Below are positions 1 to 9,387 of a DNA stretch of 64,000 bases, in pieces. Within the stretch, counting starts at the first letter, position 1. The number at the start of each line of letters is the position of its first letter. The translations under genes and the position numbers were made by a program. The DNA is from Bacteroidota bacterium (GTDB taxonomy: Bacteria; Bacteroidota; Bacteroidia; M30B66), in assembly GCA_027490225.1 (NCBI GenBank), contig JAIXYK010000055.1, forward strand, positions 29,715 through 93,714, written 5' to 3'. The notes below the pieces were generated by a model that was not told the DNA's origin, did not search any database, and saw nothing but the letters and a program-made list of their open reading frames with translations.

Positions 1-1814
1 CATTCAGTGACACCATTCTTTACAACAGACTTTATAATGGAGCTTCAGAATCATTCTTCAGTAAAAATTTAAGAAAACAACTTGGCCTTGCGGCTACTGG
101 AACTGATTGGATTGATGTAGATAATTTATCACCTGAAACTTTTAACTTAAACATGTTTTCTGTAGACGAATTATTTAATGGAGGTAGCGGTAATACTTTC
201 GTAAGCTACAATGGATATGATTATTTAGGTAACAAGATAAAAGGAAGAAAAACATTAGATAATTTCTTGAATGAAAAAGATGAAAATGGAAATTTCAAAC
301 GTGAAATAGGAGCTTATACTCCTATATATATGTCAGCATATATCCAAGACAAATTTTCTTTTAGAGACTTAATATTCAATGTGGGTCTTAGAGTAGACCG
401 TTTCGACGCAAATCAAAGTGTTTTAACTGATCCTTTTAGTTTGCAAGAAACAAGAAAAGCAAGAGAATTTAACTTCACTGGAAACAATGCAAGACCTGAA
501 AATATAGGTGACGATTACGTTGTTTATGTTAAAGATAAAAAGAATACAAGTCTTAATGATATAAACAATATTGCAGGGTACAGAAATGGAAACAGATGGT
601 ACAATGCATCAGGTCAAGAAATAGCTGATCCAAACGTAATTGCACAAGCGAATTCTGAAGGCCGCGCAACTCCTTCATTATTAGACCCTAATAGTACAGA
701 GCCATTTTCAGCTGCAGCATTTAAAGATTATAAGCCTCAGGTTAACTTAATGCCAAGAATAGCATTCCAATTCCCGATTTCAGATGTTTCTCAATTCTTT
801 GCACACTATGACGTTTTAACACAAAGACCTACAGAAAGAAACAGATTAGATCCTTTGGATTATTTCTTCTTAGCTAACAGCATTGGAAATATCGTAAACA
901 ATCCTGATTTAAAACCTCAAAGAACAATTGATTATGAAGTTGGTTTCAAACAAGCTTTGAACCAGAGTTCCGCTTTAACAATCAGTGCTTTTTATCGTGA
1001 AATGAGGAATTTGATTCAAGTAATACCAGTAAACTTTGCATGGCCAGTTACATATACTACAATGGGTAATATTGACTTCGGTACCGTTAAAGGTTTATCT
1101 TTAGCTTATGATTTAAGAAGAACAGGTAATGTGCGTTTAACTGCTAATTACACGCTTCAATTTGCTGACGGTACAGGTTCAAGTTCAACAGGTGCGTTCA
1201 ACTTATTACAGTCTGGTCAACCTAACTTAAGAACAACAATACCTTTAAGTTTTGATACCCGTCACCAGATTCAAACAACTTTCGATTACCGTTATGGTGA
1301 AGGAAAAAATTACAATGGACCAAGAATCAAAGGAAAAAATATTTTACAAAACACAGGTTTGAATCTCGTAATGATTGCGAATTCAGGAACTCCATATTCT
1401 GCTTCTTCTGTATTCACACAGGATGGTTCATTTGGAAATGCTGGAAGACCGCAATTAAAAGGTTCTTTAAACGGTTCTCGTTTGCCTTTCCAATTTAGAT
1501 TAAATGCACGTCTAGACAGAAGCTTTACCTTAAAGTATGGTAAAAAGAAAGAAGGTGATGAAAGAAAAACAGCTGATTTACAGGTTTATGTTTTAGTACA
1601 AAACTTACTTAATAACTTAAATATAGTAAATGTGTACCGTGCTACAGGAAATCCAAATGATGATGGTTATTTAACTGCATTAACTTCATTACAAAATATT
1701 CAACAACAATTGGATCCTGTATCGTTTGCTCAATTATATGCTGCAAAAATTAACAATCCAGATAATTACGCACGTCCGAGAGTTATTCGCATCGGTGCTA
1801 TTTTAAACTTTTAA
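1..1814 (+). CDS. TonB-dependent receptor, 5' truncated by the window edge
   Basis: This is the C-terminal part of an outer-membrane TonB-dependent receptor. The reading frame is open from the first complete codon (position 3) to the TAA at 1812-1814, so the Met codon at 153 is internal and the plug domain lies outside the window. What remains looks like receptor beta-barrel: alternating amphipathic strands, a TERNRLDP-type loop near position 830, a stretch DLKPQRTIDYEVGFKQ typical of TonB receptors, and an aromatic C-terminus (IGAILNF) as expected for BAM-assembled barrels. It lies 29 bp upstream of a T9SS cargo gene and a PorV-like gene on the same strand, suggesting one transcription unit. 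The substrate cannot be read from this fragment. Confidence 0.88.
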   Translation, partial: FSDTILYNRLYNGASESFFSKNLRKQLGLAATGTDWIDVDNLSPETFNLNMFSVDELFNGGSGNTFVSYNGYDYLGNKIKGRKTLDNFLNEKDENGNFKREIGAYTPIYMSAYIQDKFSFRDLIFNVGLRVDRFDANQSVLTDPFSLQETRKAREFNFTGNNARPENIGDDYVVYVKDKKNTSLNDINNIAGYRNGNRWYNASGQEIADPNVIAQANSEGRATPSLLDPNSTEPFSAAAFKDYKPQVNLMPRIAFQFPISDVSQFFAHYDVLTQRPTERNRLDPLDYFFLANSIGNIVNNPDLKPQRTIDYEVGFKQALNQSSALTISAFYREMRNLIQVIPVNFAWPVTYTTMGNIDFGTVKGLSLAYDLRRTGNVRLTANYTLQFADGTGSSSTGAFNLLQSGQPNLRTTIPLSFDTRHQIQTTFDYRYGEGKNYNGPRIKGKNILQNTGLNLVMIANSGTPYSASSVFTQDGSFGNAGRPQLKGSLNGSRLPFQFRLNARLDRSFTLKYGKKKEGDERKTADLQVYVLVQNLLNNLNIVNVYRATGNPNDDGYLTALTSLQNIQQQLDPVSFAQLYAAKINNPDNYARPRVIRIGAILNF

Positions 1815-1843
1815 TATAATCGAACTTTAATTTCGAATAAACT

Positions 1844-4800
1844 ATGAAAACTCGAATTATAGCAATCTCACTCCTATTAATTAGCTCATCAATAGATGCC
1901 AGGGAAATTATAGGAAAAAACGGAGGCAAAGTGGCTTCCAATGCTAACGGCAGCAATTCAAAAGTTGCAGCATCTTGTAAGCCTGGTGCGGGAAGAACTG
2001 ACTTAGACATCAATAATGTAAGAACTACTATTTTTACTTCAGGTGATATGTGGTGGGATTTAAATAGCAACCCACGTTATGAAATACCAAAAATTGCAAC
2101 AGGAAGCTCGGAAACAAGAAAGCACTCTTCATTTGCTGGGTCACTATGGATTGGGGGAGTTGATGATGGGGGAAGTTTAAAAGTGGCTGCAATGACTTAT
2201 CGCCAAAGCGGTAACGATTTTTGGCCAGGCCCTTTAAAAATAGCAGATGCTTCTGTTACGGCTGATGTTTGTTTAGCTTATGACCAACACTGGAAAATTA
2301 CCAGAAAAGAAGTGGAAGACTTCGTTATTGGTGGCCTTGCCCCTACTGAAGTAATTCAATCTTGGCCAGGAAATGGAATTGTAAACGGAGGAGATGAATT
2401 TACAGGATTTGCTTCTCAATTGGCTCCTTACGTGGACGTTGATGATGACGGAATTTACAATCCGGATAATGGAGATTATCCTGGTTATGATGTTACTGGA
2501 GATTTAGGATGTGATGCTAAATTATTTGGTGACCAAACTATTTGGTGGGTATTCAATGATAAAGGAAATGTGCATTCAGAATTTGGTGGATTTCCCCTAG
2601 GTGTAGAAATTAGAGCGCAGGCATTTGCTTTTGCAACTAATAACTCACTAAATAATATGACTTTCTATAACTATGAAATCATTAACCGTTCAGATATTGC
2701 TGTAAATGAAACTTATGTGGGCGTTTGGACAGATTCAGATATCGGAAATTACATAGATGACTATGTTGGTTGTGATGTTGGAAGAGGTTTAGGTATTGCA
2801 TTTAACGGTGACGCTGATGATGAAACTAACAATGGTTATGGTTTAAATCCACCTGCTTTTGGAATTGACTTTTTTGAAGGTCCGTTTATGGATGCTGATT
2901 CTACTGATAACAGTAACGACCCTTGCTTGGAGCCAAAAGCATATAACGGTTTAGGTTTCGGAGATACGATTGTTGATAACGAACGAATAGGTATGTCTAA
3001 ATTTGTTTACTACAACAACACAAGCGACTTAAGAGGAAATCCTGATAACTATTTGCACATATACAATTATCTGAGAGGTCGTTGGAAAGATGGTACTCCT
3101 ATGGTATACGGCGGAGATGGTTATGGTTCAGGACAAGCTACTAACTTTATGTTTCCTGGTAATACTGACCCACTTGGTATTGGTCAAATTGCAAATGGTA
3201 ATACAACTTGTTTGCCTCAAGCGCCATGGAGCGAAGAAACTGTAGGTAATGAGCCAGGTGATAGAAGATTTGTGCAATCAGCAGGACCGATAACATTAGA
3301 AGCAGGAGCTGTAAATACAGTAACTATAGGTGCAGTTTGGGCTAGGGCTTCTTCTGGAGGTCAATTGGCTTCAGTTGAATTGGTTAAAGTTGCCGATGAT
3401 GATGCGCAAGCACTATTTGATAATTGTTTTGGAATTTTAAATGGTCCCGATGCGCCAGTGGTTAATGCTGTAGAGCTTGATAAAGAAGTAATTCTTAACT
3501 TAGTAAGTACTGGTAACGATAAAGTTGTCCAATATTCAGAAGTAACAACTGTTCCTGGTTACGGAGATGTAACTTACAATTTTCAAGGTTATTTAATTTA
3601 CCAATTAAAATCACCAAATGTTACAGTTAGTGATAGAAAAGACCCAAACCTAGCAAGATTAATTTTCCAATGTGACTTGCGTGATACGGTTGATCAGTTA
3701 ATAAATAAAACCTTTGATTTGAACTTAAATGCTGAAATTCCAGTTGAAGAAGTTAATGGAGAAAATAAAGGAATACGCAATTCATTCAGAGTTACAACAG
3801 ACGCGTTTGCAACAGGTAATAACAAGTTAGTAAATCATAAACAATACTACTTTATGGTTCTTTCATATGCAGTTTCACAAGGAACACCTGCAGATTTCGA
3901 TGAGCCATTTTTTGCTGGCAGAAGAACTTATGGAGCTTCAGCAGTTCAAGTTTATACAACTATTCCACATATTAACTCACCTGAACAAAGTGGAATGAGT
4001 GTTCAATCAGCTTATGGTGATAAGCCAATTGTAACAAGAATTGAAGGTTATGGTAATGGAGGAAACAACATCGATTTATCCGATGAAACAATTAACAAGA
4101 TTCTTGCACCTCCATATTGGGCAAAAGAAATAGTTTACCAGAAAAACAAAGCTCCTATTAACGTAAAGGTTATTGATCCCTTAAAAATTCCTTTAGGAGA
4201 TTTCGAATTTAAATTTGAAGGCCTAGCTGATACAAGTAAATGGGTACTAAAATATGGAGATGCTGTTTACCGATCTATATATGGACTTGCAAATCCTATA
4301 GAGCAAGTAATAAGCGATTTTGGTTTCTCTGTTACCGTTGGACAAGTTCCTTTACCTGGCGACAATCCTACTGAAGGTAATGGTTTTGTAACTGCATCCT
4401 CTACATTCCAAGACAACACAAAAAGATGGATTACATTTTTAGCTGATGCTGAAGGTTCTGAAGAACCAAGAAATTGGATCAGAGCTGGTGTTGCAACCTT
4501 TCCTGCTACTGTTTTACCAGCTGGAACATGGAACGATTATCCAGGTATAGATGACGTTAGTGCTTATGAAAAAGTATTAGGCGGTACTTGGGCTCCATAT
4601 CCATTGGTTTCAAGATTTGCTGATGGACCTAGCTACACAACTTCAGCGAATATTCAAACTTTAGGCAATCTTAGAAAAATACCAGGCATTGACGTTGTTT
4701 TTACAGCTGATCAATCAAAATGGTCTCGTTGCCCAGTTTTCGAAACTACTGACGATAATGATTATTCAGTTGGGGGTGCTAATAAATTGACTTTACGTGC

Positions 4801-5689
4801 TTCACCTTCAGTTGGAAAGAATGGTCAGCCTGATGGCGATGGTTTAGGTATGGGTTGGTTTCCAGGTTATGCAATTAATGTTGAAACTGGTGAAAGACTA
4901 AACATTGCTTTTGGTGAATCTTCTAGATTAACTCAAGACAATGGGAGAGATATGCTTTTCAATCCATCTTCTAGAACAGTAGCTTTTGACAATGGTCAAT
5001 TACAAGCTTATTTGGGAGGTAAACATTTTATTTATGTGTTTAATCACGTAGGAGATGATGTTGACGAGATGCCACGCTATGATGAAGGTGCATTTATTCG
5101 CAATAGATTTGCAACTGCGCCAGCAGCAACTGCTCAAAGAAATATTTTTCAAGCCTGTGCTTGGGTAAGTATTCCATTAGGAGTTGCGAACCAACCTTTC
5201 TTAACTAATGATTTAAACGTAAAAATTAGGGTACAAAGACCTTATGTTAAAAATTATAATGCTGTAGATTCTGCTGATGGTAGTGCAGCTGTTAACAATA
5301 ACTTCCCTATTTACACTTTCAATACTGCTGGAGTTGCTCCAATTAGAGAAAGTAACGAATTAGCTAAAAATGCACTGGATTTAATTAATGTCGTTCCTAA
5401 TCCTTATTATGCTTTCTCAGCTTATGAAACAGGACAGCTAGACAATCGTGTTAAAATTACTAATCTGCCTAAAGTTTGTAAAATTAATATTTACACAACA
5501 GGAGGAATATTAGTAAGAACATTCAGCAAAGACAGTGAAAAAACTTCTTTAGATTGGGATTTAAAAAATCAATCAAACATCACAATATCGAGTGGAGTTT
5601 ATATCATACATGTTCAAGCAGATGGAATAGGCGAAAAAGTAGTGAAGTGGTTTGGTGTTATGCGTCCTATAGATTTAGATTCCTTCTAA
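1844..5689 (+). CDS. Large secreted protein with T9SS C-terminal sorting domain
   Basis: The product has 1281 residues. Residues 1-19 form a signal peptide ending in SIDA. The body is rich in Gly, Asn and Asp, has no membrane segment and carries several acidic DxDxDG-like stretches (for example DVDDDGIYNPDNGDYPG near residue 205) that could bind calcium. From about residue 1183 (NVVPNPYYAF) to the end is a beta-sandwich of T9SS type A style, with a GVYIIHVQADG strand. Unusually the chain continues past it with KWFGVMRPIDLDSF. I infer secretion across the outer membrane by the type IX system. It sits between a TonB receptor (29 bp upstream) and a PorV-like gene (21 bp downstream). No enzymatic motif is seen and the function is unknown. 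Confidence 0.8.
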   Translation: MKTRIIAISLLLISSSIDAREIIGKNGGKVASNANGSNSKVAASCKPGAGRTDLDINNVRTTIFTSGDMWWDLNSNPRYEIPKIATGSSETRKHSSFAGSLWIGGVDDGGSLKVAAMTYRQSGNDFWPGPLKIADASVTADVCLAYDQHWKITRKEVEDFVIGGLAPTEVIQSWPGNGIVNGGDEFTGFASQLAPYVDVDDDGIYNPDNGDYPGYDVTGDLGCDAKLFGDQTIWWVFNDKGNVHSEFGGFPLGVEIRAQAFAFATNNSLNNMTFYNYEIINRSDIAVNETYVGVWTDSDIGNYIDDYVGCDVGRGLGIAFNGDADDETNNGYGLNPPAFGIDFFEGPFMDADSTDNSNDPCLEPKAYNGLGFGDTIVDNERIGMSKFVYYNNTSDLRGNPDNYLHIYNYLRGRWKDGTPMVYGGDGYGSGQATNFMFPGNTDPLGIGQIANGNTTCLPQAPWSEETVGNEPGDRRFVQSAGPITLEAGAVNTVTIGAVWARASSGGQLASVELVKVADDDAQALFDNCFGILNGPDAPVVNAVELDKEVILNLVSTGNDKVVQYSEVTTVPGYGDVTYNFQGYLIYQLKSPNVTVSDRKDPNLARLIFQCDLRDTVDQLINKTFDLNLNAEIPVEEVNGENKGIRNSFRVTTDAFATGNNKLVNHKQYYFMVLSYAVSQGTPADFDEPFFAGRRTYGASAVQVYTTIPHINSPEQSGMSVQSAYGDKPIVTRIEGYGNGGNNIDLSDETINKILAPPYWAKEIVYQKNKAPINVKVIDPLKIPLGDFEFKFEGLADTSKWVLKYGDAVYRSIYGLANPIEQVISDFGFSVTVGQVPLPGDNPTEGNGFVTASSTFQDNTKRWITFLADAEGSEEPRNWIRAGVATFPATVLPAGTWNDYPGIDDVSAYEKVLGGTWAPYPLVSRFADGPSYTTSANIQTLGNLRKIPGIDVVFTADQSKWSRCPVFETTDDNDYSVGGANKLTLRASPSVGKNGQPDGDGLGMGWFPGYAINVETGERLNIAFGESSRLTQDNGRDMLFNPSSRTVAFDNGQLQAYLGGKHFIYVFNHVGDDVDEMPRYDEGAFIRNRFATAPAATAQRNIFQACAWVSIPLGVANQPFLTNDLNVKIRVQRPYVKNYNAVDSADGSAAVNNNFPIYTFNTAGVAPIRESNELAKNALDLINVVPNPYYAFSAYETGQLDNRVKITNLPKVCKINIYTTGGILVRTFSKDSEKTSLDWDLKNQSNITISSGVYIIHVQADGIGEKVVKWFGVMRPIDLDSF

Positions 5690-5710
5690 TACATTAATTA
5701 AAGAAAAAAG

Positions 5711-6790
5711 ATGAAACAATTATATAAATCAATTTTAGCATTTTCAGCCCTAACTGCATTAAGTTTAACAACTTTTGCAGGTAACGAAGATAGAATTGGA
5801 CAGGCTGGTTCTACCGAATTGCTTATCAATCCATTTGCAAGAAGTTCAGGATTTGCTGGAGCAAATACATCATTGGTTAAAGGTTTAGAAGCTCAGTTTC
5901 TAAATGTAGCAGGAACGGCGTTTACCAAAAAAACAGAGCTAATCTTCTCGCACACCAATTGGCTAAGTGGTGCAGGAATTAATATCAATGCATTTGGAAT
6001 AACTCAAGGTGTTGGAAAAGATAAAACTGGAACTATTGGATTGAGTGTTATGTCAATGAACTTTGGTGATTTGTTAATCACAACGGTAGACTTACCTGAA
6101 GGTGGTTTAGGTACATTTAGTCCAACTTTCACTAACATTGGTTTGTCGTATGCAAAAGAATTCTCTAATAGTATTTATGGAGGAATTGTTTTCAGGACAG
6201 TGTCACAAAGAATTGCAGATTTAACATCTTCTGGGATATGTTTTGATGCGGGAATACAATATGTTACAGGTAAAAAAGATAACTTAAGATTTGGAATTTC
6301 TTTAAGAAATGTTGGGCCAAGGATGAGTTTTAAAGGCGATGGTCTTTCATTTAGAGGTATTGTTCCTGCAAATGGCAATTCAATTACAGTTCAACAAAGA
6401 AACGAAGCATTTGAAATGCCTTCTTTATTGAATATTGGCGGGGCTTACATTTTCGATTTATCTAAAGATGAAAAACATAAACTAACTGCTGCAGCAAACT
6501 TTGTTTCAAATTCTTTTTCAAGAGACCAAATACAGGCAGGTGTTGAATATTGCTTTAATAAAATGTTTATGGTAAGAGGAGGTTATAGCCATGAGATTAA
6601 ATCTCCAAGTAATAGCTCTGTTGGAAATGTTACTACAACTAGAACCAACGCCTTAACTGGTCCAACAGCTGGATTTACATTTGAAGCTCCTCTAAATAAA
6701 AAAGGGACTACATTTTCATTGGATTATTCATACAGAGCAAGTAATCCTTTCTCTGGTGTACATTCAATTGGCGCAAGAATCAATTTATAA
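5711..6790 (+). CDS. PorV/PorQ-family outer-membrane protein
   Basis: The 359-residue product has a signal peptide (residues 1-23, cut after TTFA). It then shows the FadL-like barrel pattern of the PorV/PorQ group: an N-terminal INPFARSSGFAGANTS segment, repeated Gly-aromatic strands, FGISLRNVGPRMSF, and a terminal SLDYSYRASNPFSGVHSIGARINL strand set. In known T9SS, PorV carries cargo from the translocon to the attachment complex. This copy follows a T9SS cargo gene by 21 bp and ends at a strong terminator, so it may be a shuttle dedicated to that cargo. It is slightly shorter than typical PorV (about 390 residues) and may be a paralogue rather than the housekeeping porV. Confidence 0.82.
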   Translation: MKQLYKSILAFSALTALSLTTFAGNEDRIGQAGSTELLINPFARSSGFAGANTSLVKGLEAQFLNVAGTAFTKKTELIFSHTNWLSGAGININAFGITQGVGKDKTGTIGLSVMSMNFGDLLITTVDLPEGGLGTFSPTFTNIGLSYAKEFSNSIYGGIVFRTVSQRIADLTSSGICFDAGIQYVTGKKDNLRFGISLRNVGPRMSFKGDGLSFRGIVPANGNSITVQQRNEAFEMPSLLNIGGAYIFDLSKDEKHKLTAAANFVSNSFSRDQIQAGVEYCFNKMFMVRGGYSHEIKSPSNSSVGNVTTTRTNALTGPTAGFTFEAPLNKKGTTFSLDYSYRASNPFSGVHSIGARINL

Positions 6791-6836
6791 ATATTGCTTG
6801 TAATTACGGATTAGCTTTTATAATTTAGCTGCATTC

Positions 6837-6881
6837 AACGGAAAGACTCTTCACATTGGAAGGGTCTTTCCGTTTTATTTT
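6837..6881 (+). terminator. Rho-independent terminator after the PorV-like gene
   Basis: The left arm at 6837-6852 pairs with 6859-6874 in a 16-bp stem with one G-T wobble. The loop is ACATTG and a TTTTATTTT tract follows at 6873-6881. It closes the receptor/cargo/PorV unit and separates it from greA. Confidence 0.9.
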
Positions 6882-6904
6882 CATTTACCCTTAAAACATA
6901 AAAT

Positions 6905-7378
6905 ATGTCATCTATTATATATTTAACTGAAGATGGTCTTAAAAGATTGCAAAACGAACTCAATCAATTAAAGAGTGTGGAAAGGCCCTCCATTTCTGCG
7001 CAAATTGCTGAAGCTCGCGATAAGGGAGATTTATCTGAAAATGCTGAATATGATGCAGCAAAAGAAGCGCAAGGGCTTTTAGAATTGAAGATTTCAAAAA
7101 TGGAGGATATGGTTGCTAATGCCAGAATCATTGATGAATCCAAACTTGACGCTAGTAAAGTATTAATACTGTCTAAAGTTAAAATTAAGAATACGCTTAA
7201 TAATGCAGTAATGTCATACACATTGGTTGCAGAAAACGAAGCTGATATGAAAACTGGAAAAATCTCGATTAATTCTCCAATTGCAAAAGCGTTGCTAGGT
7301 AAAAAAGTGGGAGATCAGGTAGAAGCAACAGTTCCTTCAGGTAAAGTGAAATTAGAAATTATGGAAATTGGAAGATAA
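6905..7378 (+). CDS. greA: Transcription elongation factor GreA
   Basis: GreA rescues backtracked RNA polymerase by stimulating cleavage of the 3' end of the nascent RNA. The product has 157 residues, the usual length. Residues 1-75 form the antiparallel coiled coil, with the conserved tip DLSENAEYDAAKEAQ near residues 43-57 that inserts acidic residues (D, E) into the polymerase secondary channel. The C-terminal half is the FKBP-like domain, including SPIAKALLGKKVGDQVEATVPSG. The TAA stop overlaps the ATG of the HIT gene by one base, implying translational coupling. No Shine-Dalgarno is evident before the ATG. Confidence 0.97.
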   Translation: MSSIIYLTEDGLKRLQNELNQLKSVERPSISAQIAEARDKGDLSENAEYDAAKEAQGLLELKISKMEDMVANARIIDESKLDASKVLILSKVKIKNTLNNAVMSYTLVAENEADMKTGKISINSPIAKALLGKKVGDQVEATVPSGKVKLEIMEIGR

Positions 7379-7773
7379 TGGCTTCTATCTTTTCTAAAAT
7401 AATTGAAGGCCAAATCCCTTCCTATAAAATAACTGAAACAGAAGATTTTCTAGCCTTCTTAGATGTTTTTCCTTTGATGGAAGGACATGTCTTAGTAGTT
7501 CCTAAAAAAGAGATTGATAATATTTTAGACTTATCTCCTGTACTTTATACATCCTTGTTTTCATTTACCCAAAAAATCGGAAAAGCAATTGAAGCCGCTA
7601 TTCCTTGTAAAAAAGTAGGCATTGCTGTAATTGGTTTAGAAGTTCCTCATGCGCATATTCATTTGGTTCCAATAAACAGTGCCGACGATTTAAATTTTAC
7701 TAGGCCTAAACTTACTTTTTCAAAAGAAAAATTTGTTTCAATTCAAGAAGCTATTGTTTCTAAATTAAGCTAA
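7378..7773 (+). CDS. HIT-family nucleotide-binding hydrolase
   Basis: The 131-residue product belongs to the histidine triad family, cytosolic hydrolases or transferases acting on nucleoside phosphoramidates and dinucleoside polyphosphates. The N-terminal half shows the family pattern (FSKIIEGQIPSYKI, then LDVFPLMEGHVLVVPKK). The triad PHAHIHLVP lies at about residues 89-97, with the middle His as the expected nucleophile. It is translationally coupled to greA through a TAATG overlap. Its 3' end overlaps the convergent ruvC stop by 4 bp. The exact substrate cannot be predicted. Confidence 0.93.
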   Translation: MASIFSKIIEGQIPSYKITETEDFLAFLDVFPLMEGHVLVVPKKEIDNILDLSPVLYTSLFSFTQKIGKAIEAAIPCKKVGIAVIGLEVPHAHIHLVPINSADDLNFTRPKLTFSKEKFVSIQEAIVSKLS

Positions 7774-8339
7774 GATTTTACTCTGCCAGGGTTGTTGTTT
7801 ATAAAAGATTTCCAGCCACTTTGCCCTTTATTTGCTGTTGTAAATTGCCCCGGTTTTAGCTGGTAATAATGACATAAAGCCGCAGCAACACCATCTGTAG
7901 CATCTGAAAACTTTGGCATTTCGTCGTCTGTCAATTTCAATAAAATTTGAACCATTGCTGCTACTTGTTCTTTTGAAGCGGCGCCTTTTCCAGTAATACT
8001 TTGCTTTATCTTTCTAGGTGCGTATTCAAAAATAGGAATGTTTCTATGCAATGCCGCAGCTAAAGCAACTCCTTGCGCCCTACCCAATTTCAACATTGAT
8101 TGAACATTTTTCCCAAAAAAAGGAGCTTCTGCTGCCAATTCATCAGGATGATGATGGTCTATCAATGACAAGACCTTATCAAAAATCATTTTTAACTTAG
8201 TACCATGGTCTTCGATTTTATTCATATGCAAAGAGCCTAACTCCAATAAAACTATGTTGCTGCCCTTTACATGAATTATTCCGAAACCCATTACATTCGT
8301 ACCCGGATCTATTCCTAAAATTATTCTGTCTTTAATCAC
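7770..8339 (-). CDS. ruvC: Crossover junction endodeoxyribonuclease RuvC
   Basis: RuvC resolves Holliday junctions by paired nicking as part of the RuvABC complex. The acidic catalytic set is visible: D in LGIDPGTNVMG, E in AAEAPFF, and the D..D pair in FSDATDGVAAAL. The family hallmark KQSITGKGAASKEQV is also present. I chose the GTG at 8339, giving MIKDRIILGIDPG (189 residues). An ATG at 8354 adds MYIWQ, but those codons overlap a TACATTTG box that looks like a -7 promoter element, and RuvC proteins normally have only a few residues before the first strand. The gene is divergent from the glycosyltransferase and overlaps the HIT gene tail-to-tail by 4 bp. Confidence 0.94.
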   Translation of the reverse strand: MIKDRIILGIDPGTNVMGFGIIHVKGSNIVLLELGSLHMNKIEDHGTKLKMIFDKVLSLIDHHHPDELAAEAPFFGKNVQSMLKLGRAQGVALAAALHRNIPIFEYAPRKIKQSITGKGAASKEQVAAMVQILLKLTDDEMPKFSDATDGVAAALCHYYQLKPGQFTTANKGQSGWKSFINNNPGRVKS

Positions 8340-8368
8340 TTGCCAAATGTACAAATCATAACACTTTA

Positions 8369-9364
8369 ATGAATACTACTTCATCACCTCTTTTGCAAAA
8401 TGATTTGTTAATTGTTTTACCTTTTAGAAATGAAAAAGAGCGCATCTTTAAAACTATAGAATGCTTAAAAAATCAAAAACTTAATGATAATGACAGGATT
8501 GTTTTAGTTGATGACAATTCTACTGATAATATTTCATTAGATTCAAATCTACCCAAAAACTCAAAAGCAATTCAACTAACTGAAAAAGATGGATTTGGAA
8601 AAAAGAAAGCTATTCAAATAGGAATTAAATCTGGAAAACAAGAATTGATCTTGACCACAGATGCCGATTGTATTTTCTCGGAAAACTGGTCCGAAAAAAT
8701 GCGCCTTTCTGTAAATCATGAATACCAATTAATTATCGGTCCTTTACTCAACGAAAAGTCGCATAATTTAATTACTTCACTACAAGAAATAGAAAGCATT
8801 GTTTTATTGCATATTGCAAAGTTAAGTGCGCATTTTAAGAGTCCAATAATCTGTTGGGGAGCTAATCTGTTATTTACAAGAAAAACATTCGAGGCTGTAA
8901 ATGGATATGAATCGCACATTAAAAAAAGTTCTGGTGATGATGTATTGTTAATGCATGCAATCTTTAAAAAATTTCCAGATAGTGTTTTGTTCAATAACGA
9001 TTACGAGGCTTTAGTAATAACAAAATCTGAAACTAATTGGAAATCATACTTCAATCAACGTATTAGATGGGCATCAAAATCTGCACATCTTAGAAGCTTG
9101 AAAGGTTTTTTATTGACCTCTACCCTACTTGCATTGTTATTCTTACCATATATCATATTAATGAAACTTTGGTTCGTAGCTGTCCTTATTCCATTTGTTG
9201 AATATTACTTTTTACTTAAAACAGCTCATTTTTATAGAAGGAATTTTTATATTGGCGAATGGTTTTTCTTCAGATGGGCCTACCCTACCCTTGTTTTTAC
9301 AATTGTTGCATTATCCATTTTACCCATTAAAATAAAATGGAAAGGAAGAGAAATTAATTATTAA
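8369..9364 (+). CDS. Family 2 glycosyltransferase, membrane-bound
   Basis: The 331-residue product has a GT-A fold start (LLIVLPFRNEKERI), the nucleotide-sugar motif VDDNSTDN at about residues 47-54, a TTDADC metal-binding motif near residue 96, and a QRIRW motif near residue 229 that is typical of processive GT2 enzymes. Two or three hydrophobic segments at about residues 245-325 anchor it in the inner membrane. It probably adds sugars to a lipid or polysaccharide acceptor on the cytoplasmic face. It starts only 14-30 bp from the divergent ruvC and is followed closely by an aldehyde dehydrogenase gene. There is no surrounding polysaccharide cluster to indicate the product. Confidence 0.87.
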   Translation: MNTTSSPLLQNDLLIVLPFRNEKERIFKTIECLKNQKLNDNDRIVLVDDNSTDNISLDSNLPKNSKAIQLTEKDGFGKKKAIQIGIKSGKQELILTTDADCIFSENWSEKMRLSVNHEYQLIIGPLLNEKSHNLITSLQEIESIVLLHIAKLSAHFKSPIICWGANLLFTRKTFEAVNGYESHIKKSSGDDVLLMHAIFKKFPDSVLFNNDYEALVITKSETNWKSYFNQRIRWASKSAHLRSLKGFLLTSTLLALLFLPYIILMKLWFVAVLIPFVEYYFLLKTAHFYRRNFYIGEWFFFRWAYPTLVFTIVALSILPIKIKWKGREINY

Positions 9365-9387
9365 TACTACTTTTGAAGGAGATGGAA

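Noticed and set aside
153..155. ATG at 153 as the start of the first receptor gene
   Set aside because: The frame is open upstream to the window edge with receptor-like sequence, so the Met is internal.
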